64,000 nucleotides of DNA from Pasteurella bettyae CCUG 2042 (GCF_000262245.1 NZ_AJSX01000019.1:1-64000), one strand, 5' to 3'. Shown: positions 39,844-49,908, numbered from the stretch's first letter. Numbers and translations: made by a program. The notes: a model not told the origin generated them from the sequence alone.

Positions 39844-41424
39844 CTAATTAGATGTACGAGCTAACAAATGATGTTTACGCACGCCCATTATCACAAGCAT
39901 AGGGAAATAAACCATCGCAGCCAAAAACATCAGCCAAGCTAACCAATGAATACGTTTAAACATTGTCATTGCTTGCCAAGTTTCAATAGCGGGGGTGTAA
40001 TGCCATAGAACACCTCCCATCACCAGCGCAGAGATTAAAATTTTCACAAAAAAGACCGCACTTTGTTTAGAAAATCGATATACTCCCGCTTGCGATAAAC
40101 CACGATACAATAAATATGCATTTAAGGTTGCAGACATTGCGGATGCGATCGCTAAACCGACATAACTAAAAGGAATGGCTAATAAATTAAACCCCATATT
40201 GCTTATCATCGCAATAATCCCGATTTTTACTGGGGTTTTGGTATCTTGTCGAGCATAATAACCATTGGCTAAAATTTTAATCAGCATAAAGCTTAACAAG
40301 CCCACATTAATTGACCACAGTGCATAAGAAGTGGCTTGTACATCAGCTAAAGCAAATTGACCACGCATAAATAATACTAATAACATCGGTTGGGCTAATA
40401 CCGCAATACCGATTGTTGCAGGTACACCTAATAATAAAATCATGCGTACCCCCCAATCCATTGTGCTACGAAAATCTTCACTGCTTTTTACCGCATCATC
40501 AGAACGATTAACATGATGACGAGATAAAGTCGGTAAAATTACCGTAGAAATAGCGATACCAAACAAACCTAATGGGAATTCCAATAAACGATCTGAATAA
40601 TAGAGCCAGCTGATTGAGCCAGTCATTAAGAAACTAGCAATAAAGGTATCCAGCAATAAATTAATTTGACTGACAGAGACGCCAAATAATGCGGGAATCA
40701 TCAATGTTCGAATTTTTTTAACGCCCTCATCATTCCATGCCCAACGAGGTCTGACTAGCAATCCAGCTTTTTTCAAGAAAGGTAGTTGGAATAAAAATTG
40801 CAATAGCCCACCAATAAAAATACCAATTGCCAATGCCATATCTGGGTTTTCCATACGAGGCGCAAGAAAAAGTGCGGTCGTAATCATGGCAATATTGAGT
40901 AACACAGGAGAAAACGACATCACCGCAAACTTGCCAATACTATTAAGAATCGCCCCCGATAAAGCAACAAAGGTAATAAACCATAAATAAGGGAAGGTAA
41001 TTTTTAATAGTAAAGAGGCTTGGGAAAATTTCTCGGCATTAGGGCCATCATTTAACCAATCCACAAACCAGCCGGTCCCGAAGATCGCTGCAACAACGGG
41101 AGAGCCAATCATCGCAAGCAAGGTAACAATAGTGACTAATCCTCCCAAAGTACCAGAGACTTTACTGACAAATTCTTGGGTTTTAGTTAATTCACCTGAC
41201 TTTTGATATTCAGCTAAAACAGGTACAAACGCCTGTGAAAACGCCCCTTCAGCGAATAAACGGCGTAAAAAATTGGGAATGCGGTTGGCAAAAAGAAATA
41301 CATCCGCTGCCGCTCCTGCGCCAATAATATTAGCAATCACTACATCTCGTACTAAGCCTAATACACGAGATAATAAAGTCATCACACTGACAGTAATGCC
41401 TGATTTTAGAAGTTTTTTACTCAA
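39844..41424 (-). CDS. murJ: Lipid II flippase MurJ
   Basis: MviN/MurJ family inner-membrane protein that flips lipid II to the periplasm for peptidoglycan synthesis. 526 residues with about 14 helices. The N-terminal SRVLGLVRDVVIANIIGAG and FLRRLFAEGAFSQAFVPV segments are highly characteristic, and the central RMILLLGVPATIG is typical. It is divergent from rpsT across a 339-base region. Two uptake signals lie in the gene. Confidence 0.96.
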   Translation of the reverse strand: MSKKLLKSGITVSVMTLLSRVLGLVRDVVIANIIGAGAAADVFLFANRIPNFLRRLFAEGAFSQAFVPVLAEYQKSGELTKTQEFVSKVSGTLGGLVTIVTLLAMIGSPVVAAIFGTGWFVDWLNDGPNAEKFSQASLLLKITFPYLWFITFVALSGAILNSIGKFAVMSFSPVLLNIAMITTALFLAPRMENPDMALAIGIFIGGLLQFLFQLPFLKKAGLLVRPRWAWNDEGVKKIRTLMIPALFGVSVSQINLLLDTFIASFLMTGSISWLYYSDRLLEFPLGLFGIAISTVILPTLSRHHVNRSDDAVKSSEDFRSTMDWGVRMILLLGVPATIGIAVLAQPMLLVLFMRGQFALADVQATSYALWSINVGLLSFMLIKILANGYYARQDTKTPVKIGIIAMISNMGFNLLAIPFSYVGLAIASAMSATLNAYLLYRGLSQAGVYRFSKQSAVFFVKILISALVMGGVLWHYTPAIETWQAMTMFKRIHWLAWLMFLAAMVYFPMLVIMGVRKHHLLARTSN

Positions 41425-41681
41425 AATATTGTTCTCTAGTAAGATCTTCTTATTTTCGATACTAAATAGTTAGAAATAGGATCAGCTGAAGATCGCTGTC
41501 ATAAAAATTTATGCTAATTGTATAGAAATTTAGTTTTTAAGCTATATTCTATCGAAAAAAACTGGTAAAATCTCGGCCACATCGTTAATCTCAATCGCTT
41601 AACGGCTTAATGGCGACATTCAAAACGGTGGTAACATTCGGTTGTGTCTCACCGAAACCATAGAAATTACTTAATTTATCA

Positions 41682-41710
41682 TTGACAAACGTGCATAAAA
41701 GGGGCATATT
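41682..41710 (+). promoter_or_regulatory. Sigma-70 promoter of rpsT
   Basis: TTGACA (41682-41687) is a perfect -35 with 17 bases to CATATT (41705-41710), a 4/6 match to the -10. It lies 54 bases upstream of the rpsT start. Further upstream, 41637-41656 can fold as TTCGGT...ACCGAA. The remaining gene-free stretch 41425-41636 should also hold the murJ promoter, which I could not assign. Confidence 0.7.
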
Positions 41711-41763
41711 TTACGCCTTTATTTTATCTTCGTTTAATTACAGAAATTCTTAGGAGTTTGACC

Positions 41764-42027
41764 TTGGCTAATATCAAGTCAGCAAAAAAACGTGCGGTTC
41801 AATCTGAAAAACGCCGTCAACACAATGCAAGTCAACGTTCAATGATGCGCACAGCGATCAAAAAAGTTTACGCAGCAGTAGCAGCAGGTGAAAAAGCCGC
41901 AGCACAAGCAGCATTCTTAGAAATGCAAAAAGTTGTAGACCGTATGGCTTCTAAAAACTTAATCCACGCTAACAAAGCAGCTAACCACAAATCTAAATTA
42001 GCAGCTCAAATCAAAGCATTAGCGTAA
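41764..42027 (+). CDS. rpsT: 30S ribosomal protein S20
   Basis: Small-subunit protein, 87 residues when started at TTG 41764 ([20 protein letters not shown] at the N terminus after Met). TAGGAG lies 7 bases before that TTG; a TTG six bases earlier is too close to the ribosome binding site. E. coli rpsT also uses UUG, which there serves autoregulation, so the same control is likely. Ends in QIKALA. A hairpin terminator with an uptake signal follows. Confidence 0.96.
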   Translation: MANIKSAKKRAVQSEKRRQHNASQRSMMRTAIKKVYAAVAAGEKAAAQAAFLEMQKVVDRMASKNLIHANKAANHKSKLAAQIKALA

Positions 42028-42055
42028 TTTAAAAGTTTTTAAAATTGAATAAAAG

Positions 42056-42084
42056 AAAACCGCACTTTAATGTGCGGTTTTTTA
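42056..42084 (+). terminator. rpsT terminator
   Basis: AAAACCGCAC (42056-42065) pairs with GTGCGGTTTT (42072-42081), followed by T residues. It includes one full uptake signal core. Confidence 0.9.
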
Positions 42085-42122
42085 TTAATGACTTTCAGAA
42101 AGCGAAGCCGTAAAAAATATTA

Positions 42123-42782
42123 TTACTTATATCGGCGACGTCTGCGATGAAATGTTAATGACGGACTAACCTTATTCTCCTTTACAGGTTGCGGAGTTAA
42201 TTCTAGTTGAACACGTCTTGTACGGCGATAATGGCTCAAAAAATAATGCACTGAACTGGCTAATACCACTCCAGCCAGAAAAACAATAATTAACTCACCG
42301 TATAAACGATGAAATAACTGATTAATTTTATTTTGTGTCGTTTGCCCATATTTATTATCAAAAGTTACTCGCAAGAATCCTTCCACACCATTTGATGAAT
42401 AAATAGGCTCAACAATTTGTTGTCCATCATTAGATTCCAGATGGCGTTGCTCATGATCTAAACCAAGTTGATTACGCAATGCAAAAGCATTACGTGTTTG
42501 AGCTAATAATTCACCAGTATTATTATAAATGGATGCATCTAATACAAATTGATTTTTCTTTAATTGTTCTAAATTATCAGTTAAACGTTCTGTACTCGCA
42601 TTATTTACCAATAACATGGAAAATAGATTGGCCTGCTGACGAACCAATAAGTGAGATAAGTTCGATACTTGGTTAACACTGGCAAGCTGTGAGCCGATTT
42701 TAAATTGATTCACACCAAATAAAATTACCGCCATAATCAGCACGCAGAGTGCAATAATCAGTAAAATCATTGATGATTTCAT
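42123..42782 (-). CDS. Smp/YtjB-like membrane protein
   Basis: Inner-membrane protein of about 219 residues. It has an N-terminal membrane segment (about 5-25), a periplasmic region of about 130 residues, a second membrane segment (about 165-185) and an arginine-rich cytoplasmic tail (HRRRRRYK). It is divergent from serB, the same arrangement as smp (ytjB) and serB in E. coli, and sequence features fit that family. Function unknown. A TTG at 42806 with a better-spaced GGGGA is an alternative start eight codons earlier. Confidence 0.75.
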   Translation of the reverse strand: MKSSMILLIIALCVLIMAVILFGVNQFKIGSQLASVNQVSNLSHLLVRQQANLFSMLLVNNASTERLTDNLEQLKKNQFVLDASIYNNTGELLAQTRNAFALRNQLGLDHEQRHLESNDGQQIVEPIYSSNGVEGFLRVTFDNKYGQTTQNKINQLFHRLYGELIIVFLAGVVLASSVHYFLSHYRRTRRVQLELTPQPVKENKVSPSLTFHRRRRRYK

Positions 42783-42902
42783 GACCTTTTCTTTGATGAT
42801 ATGCAAATTATTTCCCCAAAAGCATAAAGCAATATATTATTGTAGCATTTAGACAATTAAGCGTTAAGATTACCATAATAATACCACAGGATCTTTTAAA
42901 TT

Positions 42903-43877
42903 ATGCAAACAAGCAAATTGATTAGCTCAAACATTGAAGATATTAAGCAACATTACCCTCCCTTTCCCTGCCGATTCAATACAACTCAAGTAGTATCTAA
43001 TGGCTGTGATTATTTTATTTTATTTGGCACTCATTTAGGTATTGAAAAACTACAAGCTTTCCAACAAAAGTGCGGTGAGAATTTTCAAATTTTTGATTGT
43101 TGGAACGAATTACATAATATTGTGATATTACTAAAAGGCCATTGGCAAAAAAATTATGAAAATCATGCATATGCTTTACATTTAGATGTAGCCAAAATCG
43201 ACTTTCATGTAAACCTAGCTGAACCTGGTTTGCTCGTAATGGATATGGATTCCACTGCTATTCAAATTGAATGTATTGATGAAATTGCTAAATTAGCTGG
43301 CACAGGAGAAGAGGTTTCAAAAATTACGGCGGCTGCAATGCGTGGTGAATTAGATTTTGAACAAAGCTTACGTCGTCGTGTTGGAACATTAAAAGATGCG
43401 CCTGAAAGTCTGCTGCAACAAGTGTGTAAAAACTTACCTTTAATGCCAGGCTTAAAAGAAATGATTGAAATCTTAAAACAACATCAATGGCGTATCGTCA
43501 TTGCCTCTGGTGGTTTTACTTATTTTGCTAATAATCTAAAAGAAAAATTAGGATTAGATGCGGCAGTAGCCAATCAATTTGATATTGTAGATGGTAAACT
43601 TACAGGCTTACTCAAAGGCGATATTGTCCATGCTCAATATAAAGCAGATACCTTGCGGTACTTCGCTAACCAATTTAATATTCCGATTAAAAATACCGTT
43701 GCGATTGGTGATGGAGCAAATGATTTAGCTATGATGAAGATAGCTAACTTAGGTGCCGCCTTCCATGCCAAACCAAAAGTACAACAACAAGCACAAGTTG
43801 TGGTAAACTTTGCGGACTTAACTGCACTTATCTGTTTATTAAGTGCTAGTACAAAAATTAAGAATTTATCATTATAG
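42903..43877 (+). CDS. serB: Phosphoserine phosphatase
   Basis: HAD-family enzyme that completes serine synthesis. 324 residues. An N-terminal regulatory region of about 100 residues is followed by the HAD core with nucleophile motif [23 protein letters not shown], and [11 protein letters not shown]. Works downstream of SerA, encoded at 27384-28610. It is followed after 10 bases by yajQ. Confidence 0.96.
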   Translation: MQTSKLISSNIEDIKQHYPPFPCRFNTTQVVSNGCDYFILFGTHLGIEKLQAFQQKCGENFQIFDCWNELHNIVILLKGHWQKNYENHAYALHLDVAKIDFHVNLAEPGLLVMDMDSTAIQIECIDEIAKLAGTGEEVSKITAAAMRGELDFEQSLRRRVGTLKDAPESLLQQVCKNLPLMPGLKEMIEILKQHQWRIVIASGGFTYFANNLKEKLGLDAAVANQFDIVDGKLTGLLKGDIVHAQYKADTLRYFANQFNIPIKNTVAIGDGANDLAMMKIANLGAAFHAKPKVQQQAQVVVNFADLTALICLLSASTKIKNLSL

Positions 43878-43887
43878 GAGAAGAGCG

Positions 43888-44379
43888 ATGCCATCATTTG
43901 ATATTGTGTCAGAAATTACTATGCATGAAGTGCGTAATGCCGTTGAAAATGCACAGCGTGATTTAAGTAACCGTTGGGACTTTAAAAATGTTCAAGCCTC
44001 TATTGAGTTAAATGAAAAAACAGAAAGCATTAAATTATCTACTGAATCTGATTTCCAATTAGAACAATTATTAGATATTTTACGTAATGCTTGTATTAAA
44101 CGAGGTATTGATTCATCATCTTTAGATATTCCAACTGAATTTTAACATAGCGGTAAAACTTACAGTAAAGAAGTAAAATTAAAACAAGGTATTGAATCAG
44201 AGATGGCTAAAAAATTAACCAAACTGATCAAAGAGAGTAAATTAAAAGTTCAAACTCAAATCCAAGGCGAACAAGTGCGTGTAACAGGTAAATCTCGCGA
44301 TGATTTACAAGCCGTTATTCAATTAGTCAAAGGTGCAGAACTAGGTCAACCCTTCCAATTCAATAATTTCCGAGATTAA
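43888..44379 (+). pseudogene. yajQ: yajQ (nucleotide-binding protein) interrupted by an in-frame stop
   Basis: YajQ/UPF0234 proteins bind nucleotides (c-di-GMP in some species) and are about 163 residues. Here the reading frame starts normally ([19 protein letters not shown]) with AGGAG upstream, but codon 86 is TAA (44143-44145). The same frame then continues without damage to the normal C terminus (HSGKT...KLKQGIES...[11 protein letters not shown]...[11 protein letters not shown]) and a proper TAA at 44377-44379. Total length with the stop is exactly the family length, so this is a single nonsense change, probably GAA to TAA, with no frameshift. It may be a recent pseudogene or a sequencing error. 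Confidence 0.9.
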
Positions 44380-44388
44380 TTAAAATAG

Positions 44389-44417
44389 TAAGCCTATCTA
44401 ATCATCAGATAGGCTTA
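44389..44417. terminator. Bidirectional terminator between yajQ and lldD
   Basis: TAAGCCTATCT (44389-44399) pairs with AGATAGGCTTA (44407-44417) between convergent genes, with T-rich flanks. Confidence 0.8.
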
Positions 44418-44450
44418 TTCTTTCATATTAATGATGCTTAACCGCTATAA

Positions 44451-45596
44451 TTAGATTTTGCTTAAATCCACTAATGCATCACGGGTAATATCACTGATTT
44501 TCTGGTTGCTGGTGAGAGTCATTGCCACTTTCATCTCTTTCAAGAAGATATCGAGTAAGTTTTCCACACCTGCTTGACCTGCCGTACCCAGAGCGTAAAC
44601 AAATGAGCGGCCAATCATCGTACAGTCGGCTCCCAACGCTAACATACGCACCACGTCTAAACCGTTGCGAATACCAGAATCGGCAAGGATTTTGATATCA
44701 CCTTTCACTGCATCTGCAATACTTGGTAACGCTTTAGCGGAAGAAAGCACGCCGTCTAACTGGCGACCACCGTGGTTCGACACGATAATCCCATCAGCCC
44801 CGAAACGTACCGCATCTTTCGCATCTTCAGGATCAAGAATGCCTTTGATCACCATTGGACCGTCCCAGAATTCACGGATCCACTCTAAATCTTTCCACGA
44901 AATAGAAGGGTCAAAGTTTTCTGTCAGCCAGCCGATATAGTTATTCAAATCAATCGGCTTTTTCATATATTCAGACACATTACCTAGCGTATGCGGTTTG
45001 CCTTGAATGCCCACGTCCCATGCCCAGAATGGGTGAACCATTGCTTGCAACACACGGCGAATATCTTTGTAAGGACCACTCATTCCAGAATGATTGTCAC
45101 GGTATCTTGCTCCTGGTGTTGGCATATCAACAGTAAATACCAGAGTTGAGCAACCTGCCGCTTTCGCACGCTCAAGGGCGTTTTTCATAAAGCCACGATC
45201 TTTTAACACATAAAGCTGGAACCACATTGGGCGTTTGATCGCAGGCACCACTTCTTCAATCGGGCAAATTGACACTGTTGAAAGCGTAAACGGAATGCCT
45301 TTGTTATCTGCTGCTTTCGCTGCTTGTACCTCGCCACGGCGAGCGTACATTCCCAACGCTCCCACTGGGGCAAGAGTTACAGGCATTGAAAGGTTCTCGC
45401 CGAATAAATCGATACTGGTATCTAATTGCGACATATCTTTTAATACACGCTGGCGTAATGCGATGTCTTCCAAATCGCTCACATTGCGGCGAAGTGTTTG
45501 CTCGGCATAAGAACCACCATCGGCATAGTGGAACATAAATGGTGGAAGACGGCGTTTAGCCGCTCGACGATAGTCGTTTGCAGATGAAATAATCAT
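44451..45596 (-). CDS. lldD: L-lactate dehydrogenase (quinone-linked, FMN)
   Basis: Membrane-associated FMN enzyme that oxidises L-lactate to pyruvate and feeds electrons to the quinone pool. 381 residues. FMN-dependent alpha-hydroxy-acid dehydrogenase motifs are present: [48 protein letters not shown] with the catalytic histidine, and [19 protein letters not shown] lies 7 bases before the ATG. Base composition is richer in G+C than its neighbours (33 of 60 at 45301-45360) and no uptake signal lies in the gene, so lateral acquisition or strong codon selection is possible. Confidence 0.95.
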   Translation of the reverse strand: MIISSANDYRRAAKRRLPPFMFHYADGGSYAEQTLRRNVSDLEDIALRQRVLKDMSQLDTSIDLFGENLSMPVTLAPVGALGMYARRGEVQAAKAADNKGIPFTLSTVSICPIEEVVPAIKRPMWFQLYVLKDRGFMKNALERAKAAGCSTLVFTVDMPTPGARYRDNHSGMSGPYKDIRRVLQAMVHPFWAWDVGIQGKPHTLGNVSEYMKKPIDLNNYIGWLTENFDPSISWKDLEWIREFWDGPMVIKGILDPEDAKDAVRFGADGIIVSNHGGRQLDGVLSSAKALPSIADAVKGDIKILADSGIRNGLDVVRMLALGADCTMIGRSFVYALGTAGQAGVENLLDIFLKEMKVAMTLTSNQKISDITRDALVDLSKI

Positions 45597-45680
45597 TTAA
45601 AGACCTCATTAATCAATGATGAAAAATTAACAATAGTTTAACATACCAATACAAATAAGAATCAATATCTTTTATATTAT

Positions 45681-45696
45681 GAGGCATCGATCACAT
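45681..45696. promoter_or_regulatory. Weak CRP-like site upstream of lldD
   Basis: The right half GATCACATTT is perfect, but the left half (TGAGG) is poor. It is centred about 90 bases upstream of the lldD start. The rest of the gene-free stretch 45597-45804 shows nothing else I can assign. Confidence 0.3.
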
Positions 45697-45803
45697 TTTT
45701 GTTAAATAAATGTAGAAAAATTACCCATATAAAATATTTAATTAAATTTTGAGGTGCTTTTTATTGGTGGATTTAATGCCTCTATATGGCACTTAGAAAA
45801 GCA

Positions 45804-45840
45804 ATAAAAAAGGCTAAACTCTTTTGTAAAGCTTAGCCTG
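45804..45840 (-). terminator. tRNA-Ile2 terminator
   Basis: On the minus strand AGGCTAA(G) pairs with (T)TTAGCCT and is followed by TTTTTTATT. It lies about 35 bases beyond the tRNA 3' end. Confidence 0.8.
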
Positions 45841-45874
45841 ATAAAACCTTGTTGAATACAATAAAACTTTTAAA

Positions 45875-45951
45875 TGGTCCCCCCTGCCGGACTTGAACCA
45901 GCGACCAAGCGATTATGAGTCGCCTGCTCTAACCAACTGAGCTAAGGGGGG
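45875..45951 (-). tRNA. ileX: tRNA-Ile2 (anticodon CAU, lysidine-modified type)
   Basis: A 77-base cloverleaf including encoded CCA (complement of 45875-45877). The anticodon is CAT, but the anticodon arm (GGCGACTCATAATCGC) and the TTGGTCGCTGG region match E. coli tRNA-Ile2 and not elongator or initiator tRNA-Met. The C34 of such tRNAs is converted to lysidine by TilS and then reads AUA. The acceptor stem is CCCCCCT/AGGGGGG, starting with C1, unlike GGCCCCT in E. coli. Naming it as tRNA-Met by anticodon alone would be wrong. Confidence 0.92.
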
Positions 45952-46041
45952 AAGTTTATGTTTTTTAAAAAGTGCGGTGATTATATTGAAATATTTGCTA
46001 TAAGTCTAGAACTGAGTCAAATAATTGATGTAATTTCAAAC

Positions 46042-46074
46042 AAATAAGACCTAGAAAACTAGGTCTTATTTTAA
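46042..46074 (-). terminator. rpoD terminator
   Basis: AAATAAGACCTAG (46042-46054) pairs with CTAGGTCTTATTT (46059-46071) in a perfect 13-bp stem next to the rpoD stop. Confidence 0.85.
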
Positions 46075-46075
46075 A

Positions 46076-47932
46076 TTATTCATCAAGGAAACTACGCAAG
46101 GTCTCTGAACGACTAGGATGACGTAATTTACGTAATGCTTTTGCTTCAATTTGACGAATACGTTCACGTGTTACATCAAATTGTTTACCCACTTCTTCTA
46201 AGGTATGATCGGTATTCATATCAATACCAAAACGCATACGTAACACTTTAGCTTCACGAGGGGTCAACCCTTCAAGCACTTCGTGAGTAGCTGCTTTTAA
46301 GCTTTGTGCCGTTGCAGAATCTAAAGGAAGTTCTAAAGTACTATCCTCGATGAAATCACCTAAATGTGAATCATCGTCATCACCAATTGGCGTTTCCATT
46401 GAAATTGGCTCTTTAGCAATCTTAAGCACTTTACGTACTTTATCTTCAGGCATTCCCATACGTTCTGCTAACTCTTCTGGTGTTGCCTCACGCCCCATTT
46501 CCTGTAACATTTGACGAGAAATGCGGTTTAGTTTATTAATCGTTTCAATCATATGAACAGGAATACGAATAGTACGTGCCTGATCAGCAATTGAACGAGT
46601 AATTGCTTGTCTAATCCACCATGTTGCATAAGTTGAGAATTTATAGCCACGGCGATATTCAAATTTATCTACTGCTTTCATCAAACCAATATTACCTTCT
46701 TGAATGAGATCTAAGAATTGTAAACCACGGTTCGTATATTTTTTGGCAATAGAAATTACTAAACGTAAATTCGCTTCAACCATTTCTTTTTTCGCACGAC
46801 GTGCTTTTAATTCACCCTGTGCGATACGCTCACCAATATCACGGATTTGTTGTACCGTTAAATTAGTATCTTGTTCAATTTGTTGTAAACGACCGATAGA
46901 AATACGAATATCTGGTGCACGTTGTTGTAATTTCTCAACAAATGGTTTCTTGCCATCTAATAATTTATCTAACCAAGCTTCTGAATTTTCTTTACCAATA
47001 AAGGCTTTTAAGAAATATTCTTTTGGCATTTTGGCATAATCAACAGCTAAACGTTGAATTTGACGTTCTTCTGTACGTACACGTTTCATAATGCTACGCA
47101 TTGAAAGAACCAAAGTATCAAATTGACGCGGGACTAAGCGAAATTGTGTGAATATATCAGATAATGCTTGAATTTGTTCTTTAGATTTTTTACCTGTACG
47201 ACCATGTTTAGCAATTGTTGCCAAAGTTTTCTCACATTGTTCTTTTAAAGCAGTAAATTTTTCACGTGCAACTTCAGGATCAATTGAATTATCGCCATCA
47301 TCACTAGAAGAATCGCTATCATCACTTTCTTCATCATCTTCATCGTCTAAAGCATCAGTATCTACTTCAGCCTCTTCTGATAATTCATCCTCTAATTCTG
47401 AAAGATGCTCCTCTTCTGCAATGGCATTAGGATCCACAAATCCTGTAATAATATCGGCTAAGCGGACTGAACCATCCTCGACTTGTTCATATTGTTCAAT
47501 TAAATAGGCTAAGGCTTCTGGATATTCTGCTACCGCACTTTGAACTTCATTGATACCATCTTCAATACGTTTAGCAATATCAATTTCACCTTCACGAGTT
47601 AGAAGTTCCACACTTCCCATTTCTCGCATATACATACGTACTGGATCAGTAGTGCGTCCAAGTTCAGCTTCAACACTAGATAATACTTGCGTTGCTTCTT
47701 CTACAGCATCTTCGTCAGCAATATTTTCATTTAGCATTAAATCATCAGCATCGGGAGCACTATCTAGCACCTGGATACCCATGTCATTAATCATTTGAAT
47801 TATGTCTTCAATCTGATCCGTATCAACAAGTTCTTCTGGAAGGTGATCGTTAACCTCAGCATAAGTTAAATAACCTTGCTCTTTCCCTTGGGCGATTAAC
47901 AATTTCAATTGAGATTGTGGATTATGATCCAT
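46076..47932 (-). CDS. rpoD: RNA polymerase sigma-70 factor
   Basis: Primary sigma factor. 618 residues. Region 1.1 is at the N terminus, then [20 protein letters not shown] (region 1.2), a non-conserved acidic Asp/Ser/Glu-rich tract (about 190-220), then regions 2 to 4: [20 protein letters not shown], the [20 protein letters not shown] core, and a C-terminal helix-turn-helix ([19 protein letters not shown]). Last gene of the rpsU-dnaG-rpoD operon; the gap after dnaG is about 94 bases. An uptake signal lies at about 47532. Confidence 0.98.
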   Translation of the reverse strand: MDHNPQSQLKLLIAQGKEQGYLTYAEVNDHLPEELVDTDQIEDIIQMINDMGIQVLDSAPDADDLMLNENIADEDAVEEATQVLSSVEAELGRTTDPVRMYMREMGSVELLTREGEIDIAKRIEDGINEVQSAVAEYPEALAYLIEQYEQVEDGSVRLADIITGFVDPNAIAEEEHLSELEDELSEEAEVDTDALDDEDDEESDDSDSSSDDGDNSIDPEVAREKFTALKEQCEKTLATIAKHGRTGKKSKEQIQALSDIFTQFRLVPRQFDTLVLSMRSIMKRVRTEERQIQRLAVDYAKMPKEYFLKAFIGKENSEAWLDKLLDGKKPFVEKLQQRAPDIRISIGRLQQIEQDTNLTVQQIRDIGERIAQGELKARRAKKEMVEANLRLVISIAKKYTNRGLQFLDLIQEGNIGLMKAVDKFEYRRGYKFSTYATWWIRQAITRSIADQARTIRIPVHMIETINKLNRISRQMLQEMGREATPEELAERMGMPEDKVRKVLKIAKEPISMETPIGDDDDSHLGDFIEDSTLELPLDSATAQSLKAATHEVLEGLTPREAKVLRMRFGIDMNTDHTLEEVGKQFDVTRERIRQIEAKALRKLRHPSRSETLRSFLDE

Positions 47933-48026
47933 ATATGACTTCCGCCTTTGATAAATTTAGTTATATATAAAGATAAAATGCAAATATTTTCGATTTTACC
48001 ACTGTTAAGATTGATTAACTATTGTT

Positions 48027-49778
48027 TTATTGTCGTTGAGCCAATAATTGTGCTAATTCTTGTTTTTCCTCTGAGGATAAACCTGTACTACGATCTTTAG
48101 CAATCAATCTTTCAATATTTTGGTCCGTAAATTGGACATAAAGATAAAGCAATGTTTCCAAGAAAGTCTCTTGGATTTTATCTTCCGTGATTAAATGATC
48201 CCAAGTTGCCAAAATTTCAAGGGGTTTACTGTATTTTGAATCACGCCAATATTCCAAAATTTGTCCCATACTCATACCTACATGTTCACGACAGAGATGA
48301 GTTAACGCATAGAACAAATCAAAACCAGGTTCCTTTAAAGATTTTAAAGGCTCTAAGTCATAATCTAATTGAGATAATTCAGGATTTTGTAGCAATAAAC
48401 CAATTAATAAACGCATTGGAGTACGTTTCACCGTAGGTGTTTTGTCAATTTGAGGTTCTACTTTATCTATTTTGCTCGGAATTAAACTCTCCAACTGAGA
48501 TTGATCAATAATCCCTAATTTTTGTGCTAATAAATTGCGTAAATACAAACGTAACATTTGGCCTGGAATACGTTTGATTAATGGCACGGCTAAAGCCGCC
48601 AATTTACTCTTACCCTCTTTGCTAGAAAGATCCACTTGAGCCACTAAATGAGCAAACATAAAGTCACTCAATGATTGAGCTTTTTGTAAATATTCTTCAA
48701 AACCTTGTTTACCATATTGACGAATATAGGTATCAGGATCTTCGCCATCAGGTAAGAAAATAAATTTCAATTGGCGACCATCTTCCAAATATGGTAAAGC
48801 ATTTTCTAAGGCACGCCATGCGGCATCACGCCCGGCTCTATCTCCATCGTAGCAACAAACAATTTGTTCAGTAACACGAAAAGCTTGTTGAATTTGCTCA
48901 GGCGTTGTTGCTGTACCCAATGATGCAATCGCATAATCCACCCCAAACTGTGCTAAAGCCACCACGTCCATATAGCCTTCCACCACCAATAACATTTCAG
49001 GTGTTTCATTGGCTTGTAATGCTTCATATAGACCGTAGATTTCATTACCTTTATGATAAGTCACAGTTTCGGGAGAATTTAAATATTTAGGACGTTCATC
49101 CGTAAGTACTCGTCCTCCAAATGCAATCGTTCTACCTCGACGATCTCGAATAGGGAACATAATACGGTTACGGAAACGATCATACACATCACCTCGATCA
49201 TTACGAGATAACATGCCTAAATCAAATAATTTCTCTTGGTCTGAACGATTCTTAGCAAATTGGCGTAACACTGAATTAAAGCTATCAGGTACAAATCCAA
49301 TAGCAAAACGTCGTATAACCTCTTCTGATAATCCTCGTTTTTGTAAATATGCTTGAGCTGGAATACTAATAGGTAATTGTTGCTGATAAAATTCACTAAT
49401 CTCTTCCATCAAGCTATATAAATCACGCTTGTTTTGAAAGTGCGGTTGGTTTTTATCAAATTTTTCATTGCTTGGCTCTCGAGGGACTTCTAAGCCAAGA
49501 AAATTCGCTAATTCTTCAACAGCTTCTAAAAACTCTAACTTATCATATTCCATCAAGAAACCAATGGCATTACCATGCGCTCCACAGCCAAAACAGTGAT
49601 AGAACTGCTTATTTTTACTGACTGTAAAAGAAGGTGTTTTTTCATGGTGGAACGGACAGCAAGCTTGATAATTATTTGTGCCTGCTTTTTTAAGTTTTAC
49701 TCGTGAATTGACAACATCCACTATATCAGCTTTAGCTAGAATATCATTGATGAATGTACGGGGAATAGGCACGCCCAT
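48027..49778 (-). CDS. dnaG: DNA primase
   Basis: Makes RNA primers for replication. 583 residues. N-terminal CHC2 zinc finger (CCPFHHEKTPSF and CFGCGAHGNAIGF; Cys41, His44, Cys62, Cys65), a TOPRIM core (VVEGYMDVVAL, DGDRAGRDAA) and a C-terminal helicase-binding domain (about 440-583). Middle gene of the macromolecular synthesis operon. A partial terminator hairpin separates it from rpsU, as in E. coli, which would keep primase levels low compared with S21. Confidence 0.97.
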   Translation of the reverse strand: MGVPIPRTFINDILAKADIVDVVNSRVKLKKAGTNNYQACCPFHHEKTPSFTVSKNKQFYHCFGCGAHGNAIGFLMEYDKLEFLEAVEELANFLGLEVPREPSNEKFDKNQPHFQNKRDLYSLMEEISEFYQQQLPISIPAQAYLQKRGLSEEVIRRFAIGFVPDSFNSVLRQFAKNRSDQEKLFDLGMLSRNDRGDVYDRFRNRIMFPIRDRRGRTIAFGGRVLTDERPKYLNSPETVTYHKGNEIYGLYEALQANETPEMLLVVEGYMDVVALAQFGVDYAIASLGTATTPEQIQQAFRVTEQIVCCYDGDRAGRDAAWRALENALPYLEDGRQLKFIFLPDGEDPDTYIRQYGKQGFEEYLQKAQSLSDFMFAHLVAQVDLSSKEGKSKLAALAVPLIKRIPGQMLRLYLRNLLAQKLGIIDQSQLESLIPSKIDKVEPQIDKTPTVKRTPMRLLIGLLLQNPELSQLDYDLEPLKSLKEPGFDLFYALTHLCREHVGMSMGQILEYWRDSKYSKPLEILATWDHLITEDKIQETFLETLLYLYVQFTDQNIERLIAKDRSTGLSSEEKQELAQLLAQRQ

Positions 49779-49827
49779 GAGTCAACCTCGAATAAAATAG
49801 AGAAATATTACATAATATTACAATGAA

Positions 49828-49876
49828 CAAAACCGTGATTCCCTTGTATTCTTATCTTTCAAGGTATCACGGTTTG
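49828..49876 (-). terminator. Partial terminator between rpsU and dnaG
   Basis: AACCGTGAT...ATCACGGTT outer arms and CCTTG/CAAGG inner arms form an interrupted stem, with a short T run on the minus strand. Position corresponds to the T1 terminator of the E. coli operon. Confidence 0.65.
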
Positions 49877-49908
49877 TTGAACTCGAGTTTAATTAAATGA
49901 AAATTTAA

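Noticed and set aside
43634-43897. Minus-strand open frame of 87 codons over the end of serB
   Set aside because: It overlaps conserved serB and the yajQ start fully on the opposite strand and shows no family features; it is a shadow.
45748-45807. Short plus-strand frame reading EVLFIGGFNASIWHLEKQ then stop, upstream of lldD
   Set aside because: Only about 20 codons, with stops on both sides and no start or ribosome binding site; it may be chance and has no recognised match.
45875-45951. tRNA-Met by CAT anticodon
   Set aside because: Anticodon arm and variable/T-arm sequence match tRNA-Ile2; elongator and initiator tRNA-Met have different stems.
47260-47430. Acidic Asp/Ser-rich tract in RpoD as an insertion or repeat expansion
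   Set aside because: It falls in the known non-conserved region of sigma-70 between regions 1.2 and 2, and total length (618) is normal for the family.
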